This document shows, piece by piece, positions 52,956 through 64,000 of a stretch of DNA of 64,000 nt. Position numbers and translations under genes: made by a program. The stretch is from NCBI GenBank assembly GCA_958298945.1, contig OY282606.1, forward strand, positions 71,535,622 to 71,599,621, given 5' to 3'. Under the pieces are notes generated by a model. That model was not told the DNA's origin, searched no databases, and saw only the letters and a program-made list of their open reading frames with translations. Position 1 is the stretch's first letter. Each line of letters opens with the position of its first letter. The DNA comes from Atherix ibis. Taxonomy: Eukaryota; Arthropoda; Insecta; Diptera; Athericidae.

Positions 52956-53768
52956 AAATTTCATCCTCAAACAAAATCATGTTCGTCTTTCCAAATATAG
53001 AAAATTGTTTATAATGGAATTAATTATATTATGTACATTTCGAATAAGACTAAATAAATATTAAAATAAATTAAATTTAAATTTAAAAAAAAAATTGTTG
53101 TAAACTTTTGAGAAAAAAAACTGAAATTTTGGAAGGCTTCATTTTTGGGAGAGAAAATATAAATATTGACTTTTGATAGGAAACAAATTTGCAGGAAAAT
53201 GGATGCTGTATCTTAATTGCATAATATATTTTTTCCCAATCGCACTATGTAAATAAGTCCAGGTTTTTTTTCATTTATTGTAGTTTAGACTTTTGCCGTT
53301 TTAAAATGTGGCAAATTACTGTAAAAGCTCTTCTTCTTTAGACAAAGGATAGCCAGATCGTTACTAATAGTTGGGTAATAAAAACTATGCTGATAACTCT
53401 ATTTCCTAGATAACAGTTATACTATATGACAAACAAAATAACAGTTTATAGGCATTGATATGGGTAAACATGATTAAATATAAGAAAGAGTTGTAAACTA
53501 CCTTTAGGAGAAAATTTATTAACCCTAATTTAAATATTTTAAAAAAAAAATACAGATCGTACATTTTTTTCCTATATCTGAATAAGTTACAATCTTAAAG
53601 AAATTCTAGATAAAAAAAACATTCACAAAAAACTTATAATTATCTAATGGTTGATTTTTTAAGTGTTTGGTTTTCAACAGAAAAGAATCCAAAAGTATAT
53701 AGTAAATTTTTATTTGTATTGATAAATCAATGCTTGCCATTTACTTTCTAAAGATTATTTTGTGTAAA
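52956..53768 (+). other. 3' UTR of the 926-aa gene and AT-rich spacer
   Basis: AATAAA at 53053-53058 and again at 53065-53070, about 100 bases past the stop, are good poly(A) signals. The rest is AT-rich without features. Confidence 0.5.
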
Positions 53769-53769
53769 T

Positions 53770-54720
53770 TGTGGCGACGACTACGTTTTAAGTAGTCCAT
53801 TCCAAGGCTGCATGTGTAGCTTGTTTATCGGCATAGACAAGTGACTTCACATAACCTCTTAAAAAATAGTCTAGAGGCGTCAAATCGCACGATCAAGGCA
53901 GTCAACTCACCGATCCGAAACGTGAAATAAATTGCTCATCGAACTCATCTCTCAATGTGTACATTGTTTCCCGTGGTGTGTGGCATGCAACGCCGTTTTG
54001 TTAAAACCACATGTCGACCAGATGCAGTTCTTAAATTTTGGGCAAAAAGAGGTTCGAAATCATCGAGCGATAGCAGACGCCATTGAAGATTATGTTGTGA
54101 CCAGCGTCATCTTGAAAGAAATACGGACCGGTGATTCCAACCGGCCCATAAACCGCACCAAACAGTGTGTTTTTCTTGGTGCAATGATAATTTTGCTTAT
54201 TAACACACCCATTGAACCAGAAATGAGCTTCGTCACTAAACGCAAGTTTTTGGTAAAAAAAACGATTTTCCTACAATTTTTCTAAAATTAGACGCTTTGG
54301 TAGATCGTTCGGTTTCAGTTCTTGCACGAGCTGTATTTTATACGCTTTGAGACCAAGATCCTTCGATGCTGTGAATAGCGAAGAATGGACAACTCGCGGT
54401 CTTCACCAACACTGGACGCTACGACAGCAATATTTTCCTCTGTACGCACTCTACGCACACGAGTTGGTGGTTTGATATCTAATAGCGTAAAATTTCTGCA
54501 AACTTTCGTCACTATGGCTTGAATTGCTTACTCAGTAGGTTGATTATGACGACCATTAAATGGTCGAAGTGCGCGAAACACATTTTTCACAGAACACGAA
54601 TTTTAATAATAAAATTCAATAATTTGCAAGCGTTGCTCGGATGTAAGTCTTTCCATTTTGACTAACTGAGCACTTTTGACTTTGACATATAGTACACCAC
54701 GTGTTCCGCGTAATCTGTCA
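53770..54720 (-). pseudogene. DUF4817-type mariner-like transposase, copy F, decayed
   Basis: Minus orientation. Leader TGACAGATTACGCGGAACAC near 54720, Met near 54656 (MERLTSEQRLQ type), CSVKNVFRALRPFNGRHNQP near 54600-54545, then PPTRVRRVRTEENIAVVASS (54475-54420). The catalytic half lies between 54300 and 53790 in other frames (SGSMGVLISK, CDLD and IF*EVM near 53890-53850). Several stops. Same family as copies A-E. Confidence 0.68.
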
Positions 54721-54779
54721 AAAATAAAAATATTAAAAACCGATAGAACAGACAATTTAAAATTTTAAATATAAGATGT

Positions 54780-55347
54780 AATCTTTCTTCAAAATTTATC
54801 CCAAAAGTGAAGAGGGGAAAATTTATCCCAAAAGTGGAGAGTACATTATCTAGGACTATGCATAGACAAACGTTTAACATGGAACCCACATACAAAACTA
54901 AAAAGATTGGAAATTAAGGGACGACACAAGATCAAAACTAACAATTGGCGGCACATTGCTACTTTACAATACTGAAGCCAACTAGAAAGTACTGACTTGA
55001 ACTTTGGAGTTCGAGTTACTACAATCTAGATCCTACGTAAAATCACTAATGCCGCTTATTATGTCCGTAATAGTGTGATCTACTGAAAACTCATTGTGCC
55101 TTTTATACGTGAACTCTGTAGAACCCGATACAAAACATTTCATTTACGCAGTAGTAACCATTATAATTCTCTTGTTAAAGAACTATTCTCAACTACCGTC
55201 CCAATAAATATCCAACGACGTCTGAAAAGGCAATGGCCGCGTGATCCTGTAACTTGTTAAAATAATCATGACAGGCAGGAAAGCACCGGTGGGTATATAC
55301 TCCTTCGTTACACATTTCCATCATTATGTCTCTGTTAAAAAAAAAAA
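54780..55347 (+). mobile_element. Jockey-type LINE, decayed 3' part
   Basis: The YLGLCIDKRLTWNPHTKLKR block (54850-54905) is the usual post-RT motif of Jockey LINEs. Remnants like those at 12.4-12.8 kb (RYKTFHLRSSN, NHYNSLVKELFSTTVPINIQ near 55150-55215) follow, and then an A11 tail (55337-55347). Frames are broken throughout. Confidence 0.68.
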
Positions 55348-55349
55348 GA

Positions 55350-56818
55350 TGCGATCTTCAATTATGAGTTTTCGGACCATTTTTCTACCCAGAGTATATC
55401 TATTTTTCTCTAGTAGTCCTTCGTGTTTATAAAAAGCCAACACCCTGATCATAAAAAAAATTAAAAGTCTAATAGAAAAAATTAAAAAGATATCTTACAG
55501 GGTTTGTGTTTATCCAAAAAACAAGTTACATCAATTCATATTAAATATGATCTATTCTTTTTTAAAGCATAGGCTGATCACTCCAAACAGTCTTATACAC
55601 ATTTGGCCTTAGAGACTCAAACGGTTAAGTTAAAGTGAGCTTTTCAATACTCGTATCTTAAAATTTTACTGTCTGTTCGAAACTGCACTTGATGAATAAG
55701 TTGGGACGAGTTTGAATATTTTTGAGATCATACTCAAGGTGAACATTCTGCGAATATCTAAAATTACGAAAAGGAAATCAAAATAAATATTATAGTAAAT
55801 TTTTTATAAGTTTTGCATTAACGATCACTAGTAGTCTTGGGATTGTAATATATGAAAGAAATCATAATGAACACCCAGAAATAATTACTAGTAGTATTCG
55901 TGCAACAACTGAGAAATGAACTCTGACGAATTTGTTATGATTCACGCTACATAGAGTTTAAAAATATGTTTATTTTTTTACCTTTGTTGACGGTTATTTT
56001 TTTTTGTAAATTTAGTTTTAGTCATCGTTTTTCATTTATGGATTTGGCACAGCTTACAAGATCGAGGAGGTGTTCGCCAATTTCTTATTTCATTAGTTGC
56101 TCTTGAACTAGTAAAGGGAGAATTGTCTTAAGTTTCATGTAGAAAAACTACCGAAATCTTTTTTTATTAGATTGAGTCCTTTTGTTATTACTAAAGAACG
56201 AGTTTGTATCAAATCTAAGACTAACTAACTATATACTAAGTGGCATACAGAAGATATTACGTAATACTTCAAAAAGTTAATTTTTAGGAATAAAAATGTT
56301 CGGAATATTTAAATATTATATGAATTATATGTAAACTTTTCATAGTTTTTCTGCTTTAGCACCTCTGAACTTGATTTCATCATTAAACTTTTTTATTTAT
56401 ATGTAGTTCATCTTTTAAGGTATTTTTAGATTTAATACAGATTTAATCTTTCACTATCATCTACGTATATGGTAAGTGTTTATTAATTAGAAGAAAATTA
56501 AATACATTATGCATTTATTATTAAAAGTTATCTTAAAGCAAAGTTCTTTTTGTGTACCGTTTTGTTTGGTTTGTTTAAATGTAAGCTTTCTTATATTCTT
56601 AACCCAATGAATGAATGATAAATGGGTCTTATCATTGGTTTAAAGAAATTAAAAATAGGATTTGAAAAATGTATTGAGGTATCTAAGAGCTCAACAATAT
56701 AGGAAATGGTGAGCCCAGAATTTTAGTAAAGTTTGTGGTCAACTCCGCCAAGAATGACTGTAAAAGGAGGAGGAAAACTGTATGAAAGGTTGCCTCATAT
56801 AGGTAGGCGCTGACTATT
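55350..56818. other. AT-rich spacer
   Basis: No gene or repeat identified in about 1.5 kb. Confidence 0.4.
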
Positions 56819-56819
56819 T

Positions 56820-59800
56820 TGCTGTTGTCTGCGCTAAGACTAGCAGTAGACCAGTGGTGCAACTATAGTTGCTCCCAGAGTATTAAAGGCTCCCCACAAA
56901 ATTCGGACATGCTGTCCTCTAGGGAAATTAGGCTTTTGTCTAAAAAATCCCATCCTGTAAGAAATCATTTAATTAAAATCCAGAATATCGGATAAAATCA
57001 ATGGCAAATGACTCGGTGAAAAAAATTGCGCATTTTCTCATGGAACATGCGTTTTCTATGTAGATCCGAAGCTGCTCAGCAATTAGCCGATACCCTGTCA
57101 AAGGACCACACTGATATAATGGCGCTACAAAAAATATAGTGCACTTGTACTGGTATTTTGGCTAAGGGCAATTGTAATATATATTACAGCTGCCATCCAA
57201 AATACTACATGCTCGTAACAGACTTCTTATTCAGCCAGAAGATGAAGCCTGTTATAATCAGATTTGAATCGATAAGTGAGAAGCTATGCACTCTACGTGT
57301 GCGAGGCAAATACAACAATATCAGGTTCATAAATATTCATGTCCTACGGAGAAATCTGCCGAATCGGAAAAGAACACTTTTTTCGAACAGCTATAACGAG
57401 TCATCTACGACTGTCCCATATATGACATAAAAATTATACTTGGGGACTTAATATAAATAGCAATATAGCGAAGAAGCCCGTATTCAAACGATTCGTCAGT
57501 CAAAAAACTTGCATGAGCATACCAATAATAATGAATTGTAAGCTATCCAGTTAGCAGCGGAAATACTTAGTTAGGCGGCTATAAGCCCACCTGGATATCT
57601 AGAAACGACACCACTTACAACCAAATAGGCTATGTAATGAAGGATCGCTGACATCTATCGAACCTAGAAAATATTAGAAAATTTGGGGGTGCCAACGTTG
57701 ATCTTGTTGTAGCGGTTATCCGAGCCGGAATACCATCTTCGCCGATAAATGGTGACCTGCCAGTCAAACCTATTCATGAAAGTACGAAGATGAGCTGGAT
57801 ACAGCTCATGAGCTGGAAACAAAAAAATGATGAGCTAGAAGCAAAAATAAAGATATATGCTCTGGAAACCAAATAGATATTGAAATATCCTGACAAGACA
57901 TAAAGGACACTATAATTGGTCCGGCTGAAAAAGTACTATAGCAAAAACGCAAATAGAGTCGGAAGCAGGTGTGACGTTGATTGAAAGCTATCAGCAGAAC
58001 AAAAGAAAGCTGCATACCGAGCCATGCTATATCCTTAGAGAATACGGGCAAGCACCGAGAATTATCTTGAATTGCGAAGAGCAATTTAAAGAATAAAGCT
58101 AGGGAGAATAAAGTGGTCTGTGAAATCAAATAATACAGGGAACAACCGCACCAGGGGAGAAAATTTTACCTATCTGTGAGCAAGATGAGATGAACAAATG
58201 CGTATATTAAGATGAAGGGTAACACATTTTGATAAACTACTAATCACATACCAGTTAGAGCATGAGTTGGATACGCTAAAGAAAAGATACGCTGGCGCTA
58301 CCAAGCGTCGAGAAAAAAAAGCGATCCGTCAACTGAAGAACTTCAAGTCGCCCAGTATCAACGGGATCGCCAGCGAACTGGTTAAGTACGGAGACGACAC
58401 ACTGCTCCAAACGATTCGTCAATTAATGGTCCAAGTATGGGGTAGACAATCAATGCTCCATGACTGAGACTTTGGCATTATCTGTCCCATACTAAATATG
58501 GAGATATCACAGAGCCTAGTATTACGTTCCTGAATACCATATATAATATATTCTTCGCTACATTACTAGAGAAAATAGCTCCACTCGCCCAAACAATTAT
58601 TCGACCCGTACCAAAGACGCTTCACTCAAGGGAAATCAGTAAAAGTTTAGATTTCCTCTCTGTGGCAGTCGATGGAAAACCTGTTGGACTATAGTCAACA
58701 GATCCACCATATGGCCATCGACTTTAAAACCATCTATGATAGCTTAGCTACGGTAAAAATCTAGATGTGACTCACAACACCAACAGCAACAGCAACAGCA
58801 ACTGCAATAGTTACAGCAACAGCAACGGCAAGAGCAATATTAACAGCAACATCAACAGCAACAGAAACAGCAGCAGCAATAGAAACAACAACACCAACAA
58901 TAAAAGCAACAACGAAAACAACAGTAAGAGTAACAGGAAACGCAATGGCAACACAAGCAGCAACAGCAACAGCAACAGCAACTGCAACAGCTACAGCAAA
59001 AGCAAGAGTAAAAGCAAGAGCAACAGCAACAGCAACAGTAACAGCAACAACAACAACAACAACAACAGCAACAGCAACAGCAACGACAATAGCAACAGCA
59101 ATAGCAACAACAAAAGCAACACTAACAGCAACAGCAACAGCAGCAGTAAGAGCAAGAGCAATATCAATAATAAGGGCGAGAGCAACAGTCTCAGCAACAG
59201 CAACAGTCTCAGCAACAGCAACAGCAACATTGATAGCAACAAAAACTGCAACAGCAACAGCAATAGCAACAGCAACAGCAACAGCAAAAGTAACAGCAAT
59301 AACAATAGAAATAGGAACACCAACAGCAACAACAACAGCAATAGCAATAGCAACGGCAACAGCAACATCCACAGCAATAGCACCAGCAACAACAACAGCA
59401 ACAACAACAGCAATAACAACAACAACAGCAACAACAAAAGCAACACTAACAGCAACAGCAACAGCAGCAGTAAGAGCAAGAGCAACAGCAACAATAACAG
59501 CGAGAGCAACAACAACAGCAACAGTGACAGGTAACATTCTCATTAGGTCTGCTTTCATGTAAAATCTTGTACTACACATAAATAAAGGCAAAACAAAGTA
59601 CCAATTACCACTAGTCGCATATAAAAAGGAGATTATAGCTTCAAAAGAGTTAAATCATTTTCCTATTTGAGATCAAGGGTCAAAGCCGATAGTAACATGG
59701 AGGAAAAAATCCACGCTCGGCAGCTAACAGAGCCTATTTTAGTCAGTCTAAATTATTGCAATCGAAAACTCCAACCATAACATTGTAGCGTCTGCTGTAC

Positions 59801-60200
59801 AAGACACTAGTTTTCCCAGTCCTGATGTTTTCTTCGGAAACTTGTGTTCTCAGCTAAAACCATTGCGAGCTATTGCCCACATTCGGGAGGAGGAACATTC
59901 GTAGAAATTTTGACACCCTATATAAGGGCTCCGATTTCCGAGCCTATTTAAAGACGAGACCCTGGGACATTACCGCAACTGCTCGAGTTTGGACTAGACA
60001 CTTAATCGGTATAAATGAGGAAGGTCTAACGTAGAATGTTTACATTGGCTCCATTTACAGCCTCAGAAGACAAGGTAAGTCCTGCCTCCGGTAAAGCGAC
60101 AGTATTAGCTAGGATGCCAAAAACATACTAGCAGTCGAACTTAAAGATCGCAGTGCAAAGCCGTGACTTCTGGAGTTTTTTTGATCGATAATTCGGTCTT
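56820..60200 (+). mobile_element. Non-LTR retrotransposon (LINE), decayed, copy 2, with satellite expansion
   Basis: An EEP endonuclease region is recognisable in pieces: FSWNMRFLCRSEAAQQLADT (57037-57095), KGNCNIYYSCHPKYYMLVTD (57161-57220, open to 57430) and NNELQAIQLAAEI-like remnants. The ORF2 linker follows, then an RT start (58265-58760: KKAIRQLKNFKSPSINGIAS, then HHMAIDFKTIYDS). The 58774-59530 satellite interrupts RT. The end block (59660-60170) parallels the end of copy 1 at 44,280-44,830. No poly(A) tail. Many stops; inactive. Confidence 0.7.
58774..59530. repeat. CAACAG-type satellite, about 760 bp
   Basis: Imperfect repeats of the hexamer CAACAG (phases AACAGC, ACAGCA) with interspersed variants such as AGCAAGAG and TCTCAGCAAC. 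Because neither strand of the unit contains a stop, several frames on both strands stay open for 180-280 codons; these are not genes. It lies inside LINE copy 2. Confidence 0.93.
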
Positions 60201-60888
60201 AGCCTGCTAAATCAAAGATTCCAGATTATCGCGTCGTTGGTGATTATTGGCCAATATTTCAAAATAAACATTCTGGGACTTATCCAGTCCATATGTTTGC
60301 GAACTTCTAAAAGTGTTCAATACCATTTACTTAGTAAATGTTGCAATCTAGGACTTGTAGTGAATCTCGAGATTCTTCGCAAGATTGTGAATTTGCCACA
60401 AACTCATGAATACAATTCAATTCAACACCCCTGTTGGTGAGCCGATTATGTCTAATATTGCTAAGAATGGCATCACTCGATAGACCCTGAGCTACTTAAA
60501 GGAGAGTTCTCACAAGCCCACCTAAAAAAATGAGTTCCCACAATGAAGGTCACGGAAGTAGGACTCGCGCAATAAAGTTAAATTACCAAATACTATTAAG
60601 AAGTAAGCACGCATGAATTAAAAAGTTCTCTGAATACATCACTAGGAGTAGTTTTATATCAAATATTTTTATATAAGCAATATTTTCACTTCAATTAACT
60701 ATGAGTAAAAAACTGAAAGGCTATTTTTATTTTATTTTGATAAACATTAAAATCAAACGAATCCTTTTCCTATTTAAAAAGTGGAAAAAATGTAGCTAGT
60801 GAGCAATTATTTTTTTGAGGAAAAATAATAAAGGAAATCTATCCACTATCAGATAAGGTAATTAGTTTATCACAAGTATTTGCAAATT
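60200..60888. other. AT-rich spacer
   Basis: Flank of LINE copy 2. No gene or repeat identified. Confidence 0.4.
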
Positions 60889-61007
60889 TAAACTAATATC
60901 ATACATTTTGAGATTTAGATACGGCAAAACAATTAAAATTTGTATAGGATATACAAATTTTAATTGTTTTGCCGTATCAAAATCTCAAAATGTATGATAT
61001 TAGTTTA
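60889..61007. repeat. Near-perfect 58-bp fold-back inverted repeat
   Basis: Arms 60889-60946 and 60950-61007 are complementary at 57 of 58 positions, with a 3-base loop (GGA). The single mismatch is at 60917. Outer flanks are not complementary. Such a structure is typical of a recent intrastrand template switch, or of a MITE with almost no internal sequence. Confidence 0.93.
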
Positions 61008-63495
61008 GGATATCTTTTATTAATGGATATGTTAAAGAATGACCAAAACGGTTGTCGAAAGGAAATTTGTAAAAATTATTAGAAAAATTTGAATTGTAGT
61101 GAATTGGTTCCTGTTAGCTGGAAATATTTAGACTTTGGTTTTTTGAGATATGAAAGGAGTCCTTATTTTTGAAAAATCTATGCCACGGAGGCGTTGAAGT
61201 AAAATTGCCTAGGAATGACTTGCGCAAGATAAATTAGCAGCATTAAAGTCCAGCCATCTCTCCAATTGTTACTGATTAGGTAGTCTTCTAGAACTGATTA
61301 GCAGTTTCAGTCGTCTTCTTGGTTTAAAAATTCTTAACTGAAAAATGATTTCGAGCTAAAAAGATCGAAGAATACGTTTATTAATTGGAAATATAAATAG
61401 GAGGAGAGGTTAAGCGTATTAATCTACGAGGAGATAATACAAGAAAATAAAATATAATTTAGATCAGATTACTTTATTATCTCATATAATGAATATTATT
61501 ATTCAATAATAACACAATTGAAGTGCTGATAATTAAACTAAAAAGTTATTTGCTGTGAAAAAAAAATAATAATAAAATTTCTCTAATCTATCCACACCAT
61601 TTTATACACATATTATAGCATGGACTACTATCGTTTTATTGTAAGCTCGTGTAGAAATTATTTGAAAAATTTTCTACAAAAACACATCTTAAATTTTCTA
61701 TTCTAAAACATCCGCAAATAAAATATACAAAACACTGAAAATATTCATATTATAAGATAATAGTTATTATGGCAAGAAATAATACTTTAGAGATTTTGTT
61801 GTTGGTAGGAAATTGAAATAAAATAAACAATATTATAAAATATGAATGGAACTTTGATCAATAGAACTGTTTGTACTTAGCAGAGCAGAGCAAAAGTCGT
61901 CTAACAATATTAAGAAATAATTTTTCAATTAAATCAGTTTCACTTTCGCTTATAATAAAATATTTAAAATACGAACAAAATAATAAAAAATATTTTATGC
62001 AAAATCATTTAGCTTTGTATACAAAATTAGCTACAATAAGTGGAAAATATTGTTAAGCTTTTCGGAATTCCTTTCAATACGGCAGTGATAAAATTATTCT
62101 ACTTTTCCTACAGTAGTTTATAATTCAATAAATTTTGCAAATAGAAAAATAAAATACTAAATAACATTGAATAAATAAAAAAGTGTCAAAAACAACAGAA
62201 TACCCCATATTGTCAAGTTCAAGTTGGAAATCGGTTCCATGTTAATGTCGAACATTCGTGTTGAAGAGCTTTTTCAAAATTATCTCATCTGAATTATTAA
62301 AAATTGCAAATGTATCGCCCATATAACGTTGACACTAAGGAAAAATTACCAAATAAATTAATATTAATAGGGAAAAAAATAAACAAAAATCAAATTTAAA
62401 AATTTCGGTAATACCACTCGTGGAGAAGTTGAACGTGACAACAATCAACAATCATCCATGTTGAATATGTAGTTCGGCAACTCAAATAAGTAGTTGGCAT
62501 TCGTTGATTTACTTATTTATTTTTTTTTATTATATAAAATTCGAAAAATGTATAAAATCTATTTTGGTTAAGCGTGTTTGTAAGTACCTAAACACTATAC
62601 AGTATCTGTCATTTAGGAAATAAAATAAAAAATCGACGAGTTCAGTTGTTGAAAGATGAGATGTTGAAAAAGAATCGTTTGAACGACAACTATTGAAAAA
62701 TTATTTTTCTTATTATTAATTGTTCATATTTAATCATGAAATTTTGGTTTAAAGAGAATTATTTTTGCATGGACGTAAGACATAGTTTAATGGATTCTTT
62801 TTACTTGAACTTAACCTTTTTTAAAGCGGAATTATGGCCAATGTGACAATAATTTATTTTGTACATCTTCACAATAATTATGGACAACATTTTTTTTTAT
62901 TTATTGCTATGAAAAAACTACTAGTTTTTTTTTTTTGTTAATTTTCTTTCAAATATTTTTATATTTTTAAGTATTTATAATTGATTAAAAATCGATAATT
63001 TATTGGGTTTTTGAAAAAAGTTCTGGTGGAGAATGAATCACAATTTTTCGGTAAGTGAGCCAAAATCTATTCAAGATTTTTTTAAATAGAGGAAGTCCTA
63101 CTATATTACTATAAAAATATTCTCCTAAAATGCCGTATTATATAAGACTAGGAGCCTAAACGAAAAAAGAGATTACTTTGAAAAAATCTGTTAAGAAATT
63201 TTTTTTTATTCCATTATAACTCATTTAAAAAACGGAACATTTAATTTGACTAGTAAAATTCATGCTGGTTATTTAAAAAAATTTCTTCAAATTATATTTT
63301 AAAGTGAGAATGCAGGAATACAGATTCGGCAACTATAATATATTATGTAGTTCACTAAATTCAACTCAACAATATATAATTGCCTATTACTGCTATGGGG
63401 ATCAAATCGTACTGTCATCTCCACTTGGTTATCTCTGGTAATTGTAGAGACTATCGAACCACGTAAGCACAGATGATATAAGAGGAGTCACGGTC
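61008..63495. other. AT-rich spacer
   Basis: About 2.5 kb with long A/T runs and no recognisable gene or repeat. Confidence 0.4.
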
Positions 63496-63499
63496 ATGT

Positions 63500-64000
63500 T
63501 TCATAGCTTATTTATACGTCTGGGCTCAAATGTTTGATTTATTTAGATGCAGGCTAATGACAGATGTTTGATTTATCCGAAGCCGAACAGGAACAGTGTA
63601 CGCCCAGGGTTGCATGGCTGCAGAGGAGTGCAGTCTTTAGTATGTGAACTCTGGATACCTGGTGATCTCCAGTTTAATTAAAACTTCTTGTATTATGCTG
63701 ACCTCTGGCACAGGTGACCACCCTTTTTCGATCTACTGGTGGGTTATAAATGAGCTCGAACAAAAAAAAACAATCAAATTTTAGGCATGGCGACACTCTG
63801 AAAAAAAAATCTTTATTTTTTAATGTGAAAAAAACTTTGCAGCTGACCAGTAATTCGCCAGCAAACGCTGAGGCTGTACTGTCTCGGGTAGTTGAACCAT
63901 CGTCGGCTGCAGATCCTGGGCCTAATGTGTTAAAAAATGGATTCTGCTCACCACAAAATTGAAGTTTAAATTTACTCCTGAGAGAGCCAGATCTAATATC
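63500..64000 (+). mobile_element. Possible LINE 5' region with ORF1 start, cut by the window
   Basis: More GC-rich than its surroundings, with an ORF from Met 63750 to 63962 that begins with a basic stretch (SSNKKKQSNFRHGDTLKKK). The arrangement (GC-rich leader, then a basic ORF near a GAGCTCGAAC context) resembles the 5' end of Jockey- or I-type LINEs, but no RT is visible before the window ends. A host exon is the alternative. Confidence 0.3.

Noticed and set aside
52394..52970. Minus-strand ORFs of 131 and 104 codons
   Set aside because: Antisense shadows of the 926-aa gene (acidic/basic codon runs read as Ser/Phe).
58761..59591. Open frames of 176-276 codons on both strands
   Set aside because: They arise from a stop-free hexamer satellite; products are Asn/Ser, Thr/Ala, Leu or Val/Ala homopolymer-like and no start, splice or domain signals exist.
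1..64000. tRNA, rRNA and CRISPR arrays
   Set aside because: None found by eye on either strand; no clover-leaf with a conserved T-loop, and no regularly spaced repeat array.

Overview
The window is repeat-dense, AT-rich DNA from an insect. The evidence is short GT-AG introns (often 55-85 bp) in clearly metazoan genes, Jockey-, R1- and I-like LINEs, Ty3/gypsy and Ty1/copia elements, many mariner/Tc1-type transposase relics, and a copia primer-binding site of the initiator-Met-tRNA type. A fly (Diptera) is plausible, but this is inference and the order cannot be fixed from the window. There is no sign of bacterial, plasmid or CRISPR sequence.

Host genes. (1) 927-3320 (+): vitamin K-dependent gamma-glutamyl carboxylase (GGCX), four exons, 721 aa, all splice phases consistent. 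(2) 19356-34213 (-): mitochondrial iron-sulfur-linked half ABC transporter ABCB7/Atm1. I assembled nine exons (714 aa, total divisible by three) across two repeat-filled introns of about 5.5 and 6.5 kb. (3) 32316-33686 (-): SETD4-like SET-domain protein, a single exon nested on the same strand inside ABCB7 intron 1. (4) 35800-36369 (-): an unrecognised 121-aa protein in three phase-compatible exons. (5) 40079-40467 (-): the probable last two exons of an unrecognised gene. (6) 50175-52955 (+): an intronless 926-aa protein, mostly disordered and charged, with a compact C-terminal module that resembles the C-terminal domain of Ty3/gypsy integrases.

Mobile DNA. At 3.9-11.5 kb a DUF4817-type mariner-like element carries a decayed gypsy element (4312-9326, TSD gtac). 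That gypsy element's 3' LTR is in turn split by an R1-like LINE end, giving three nested insertion events. A copia element (14252-18942, TSD aattt, LTRs about 97% alike) sits immediately downstream of ABCB7 and overlaps its candidate poly(A) signal. ABCB7 introns hold a hAT-like element, a near-complete mariner with its first catalytic Asp lost, an I-like LINE tail and intronic duplications. The right half has two copies of one LINE family (43.1-44.8 and 56.8-60.2 kb); the second contains a 0.76-kb CAACAG-type satellite. Decayed Jockey LINEs lie at 1, 12.2 and 54.8 kb.

Structural oddities. There are three near-perfect fold-back inverted repeats with very short loops (20819-20902, 46714-46771, 60889-61007). 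The genes do not form an operon-like unit. The clear functional neighbours are independent housekeeping or regulatory genes separated by transposon debris.
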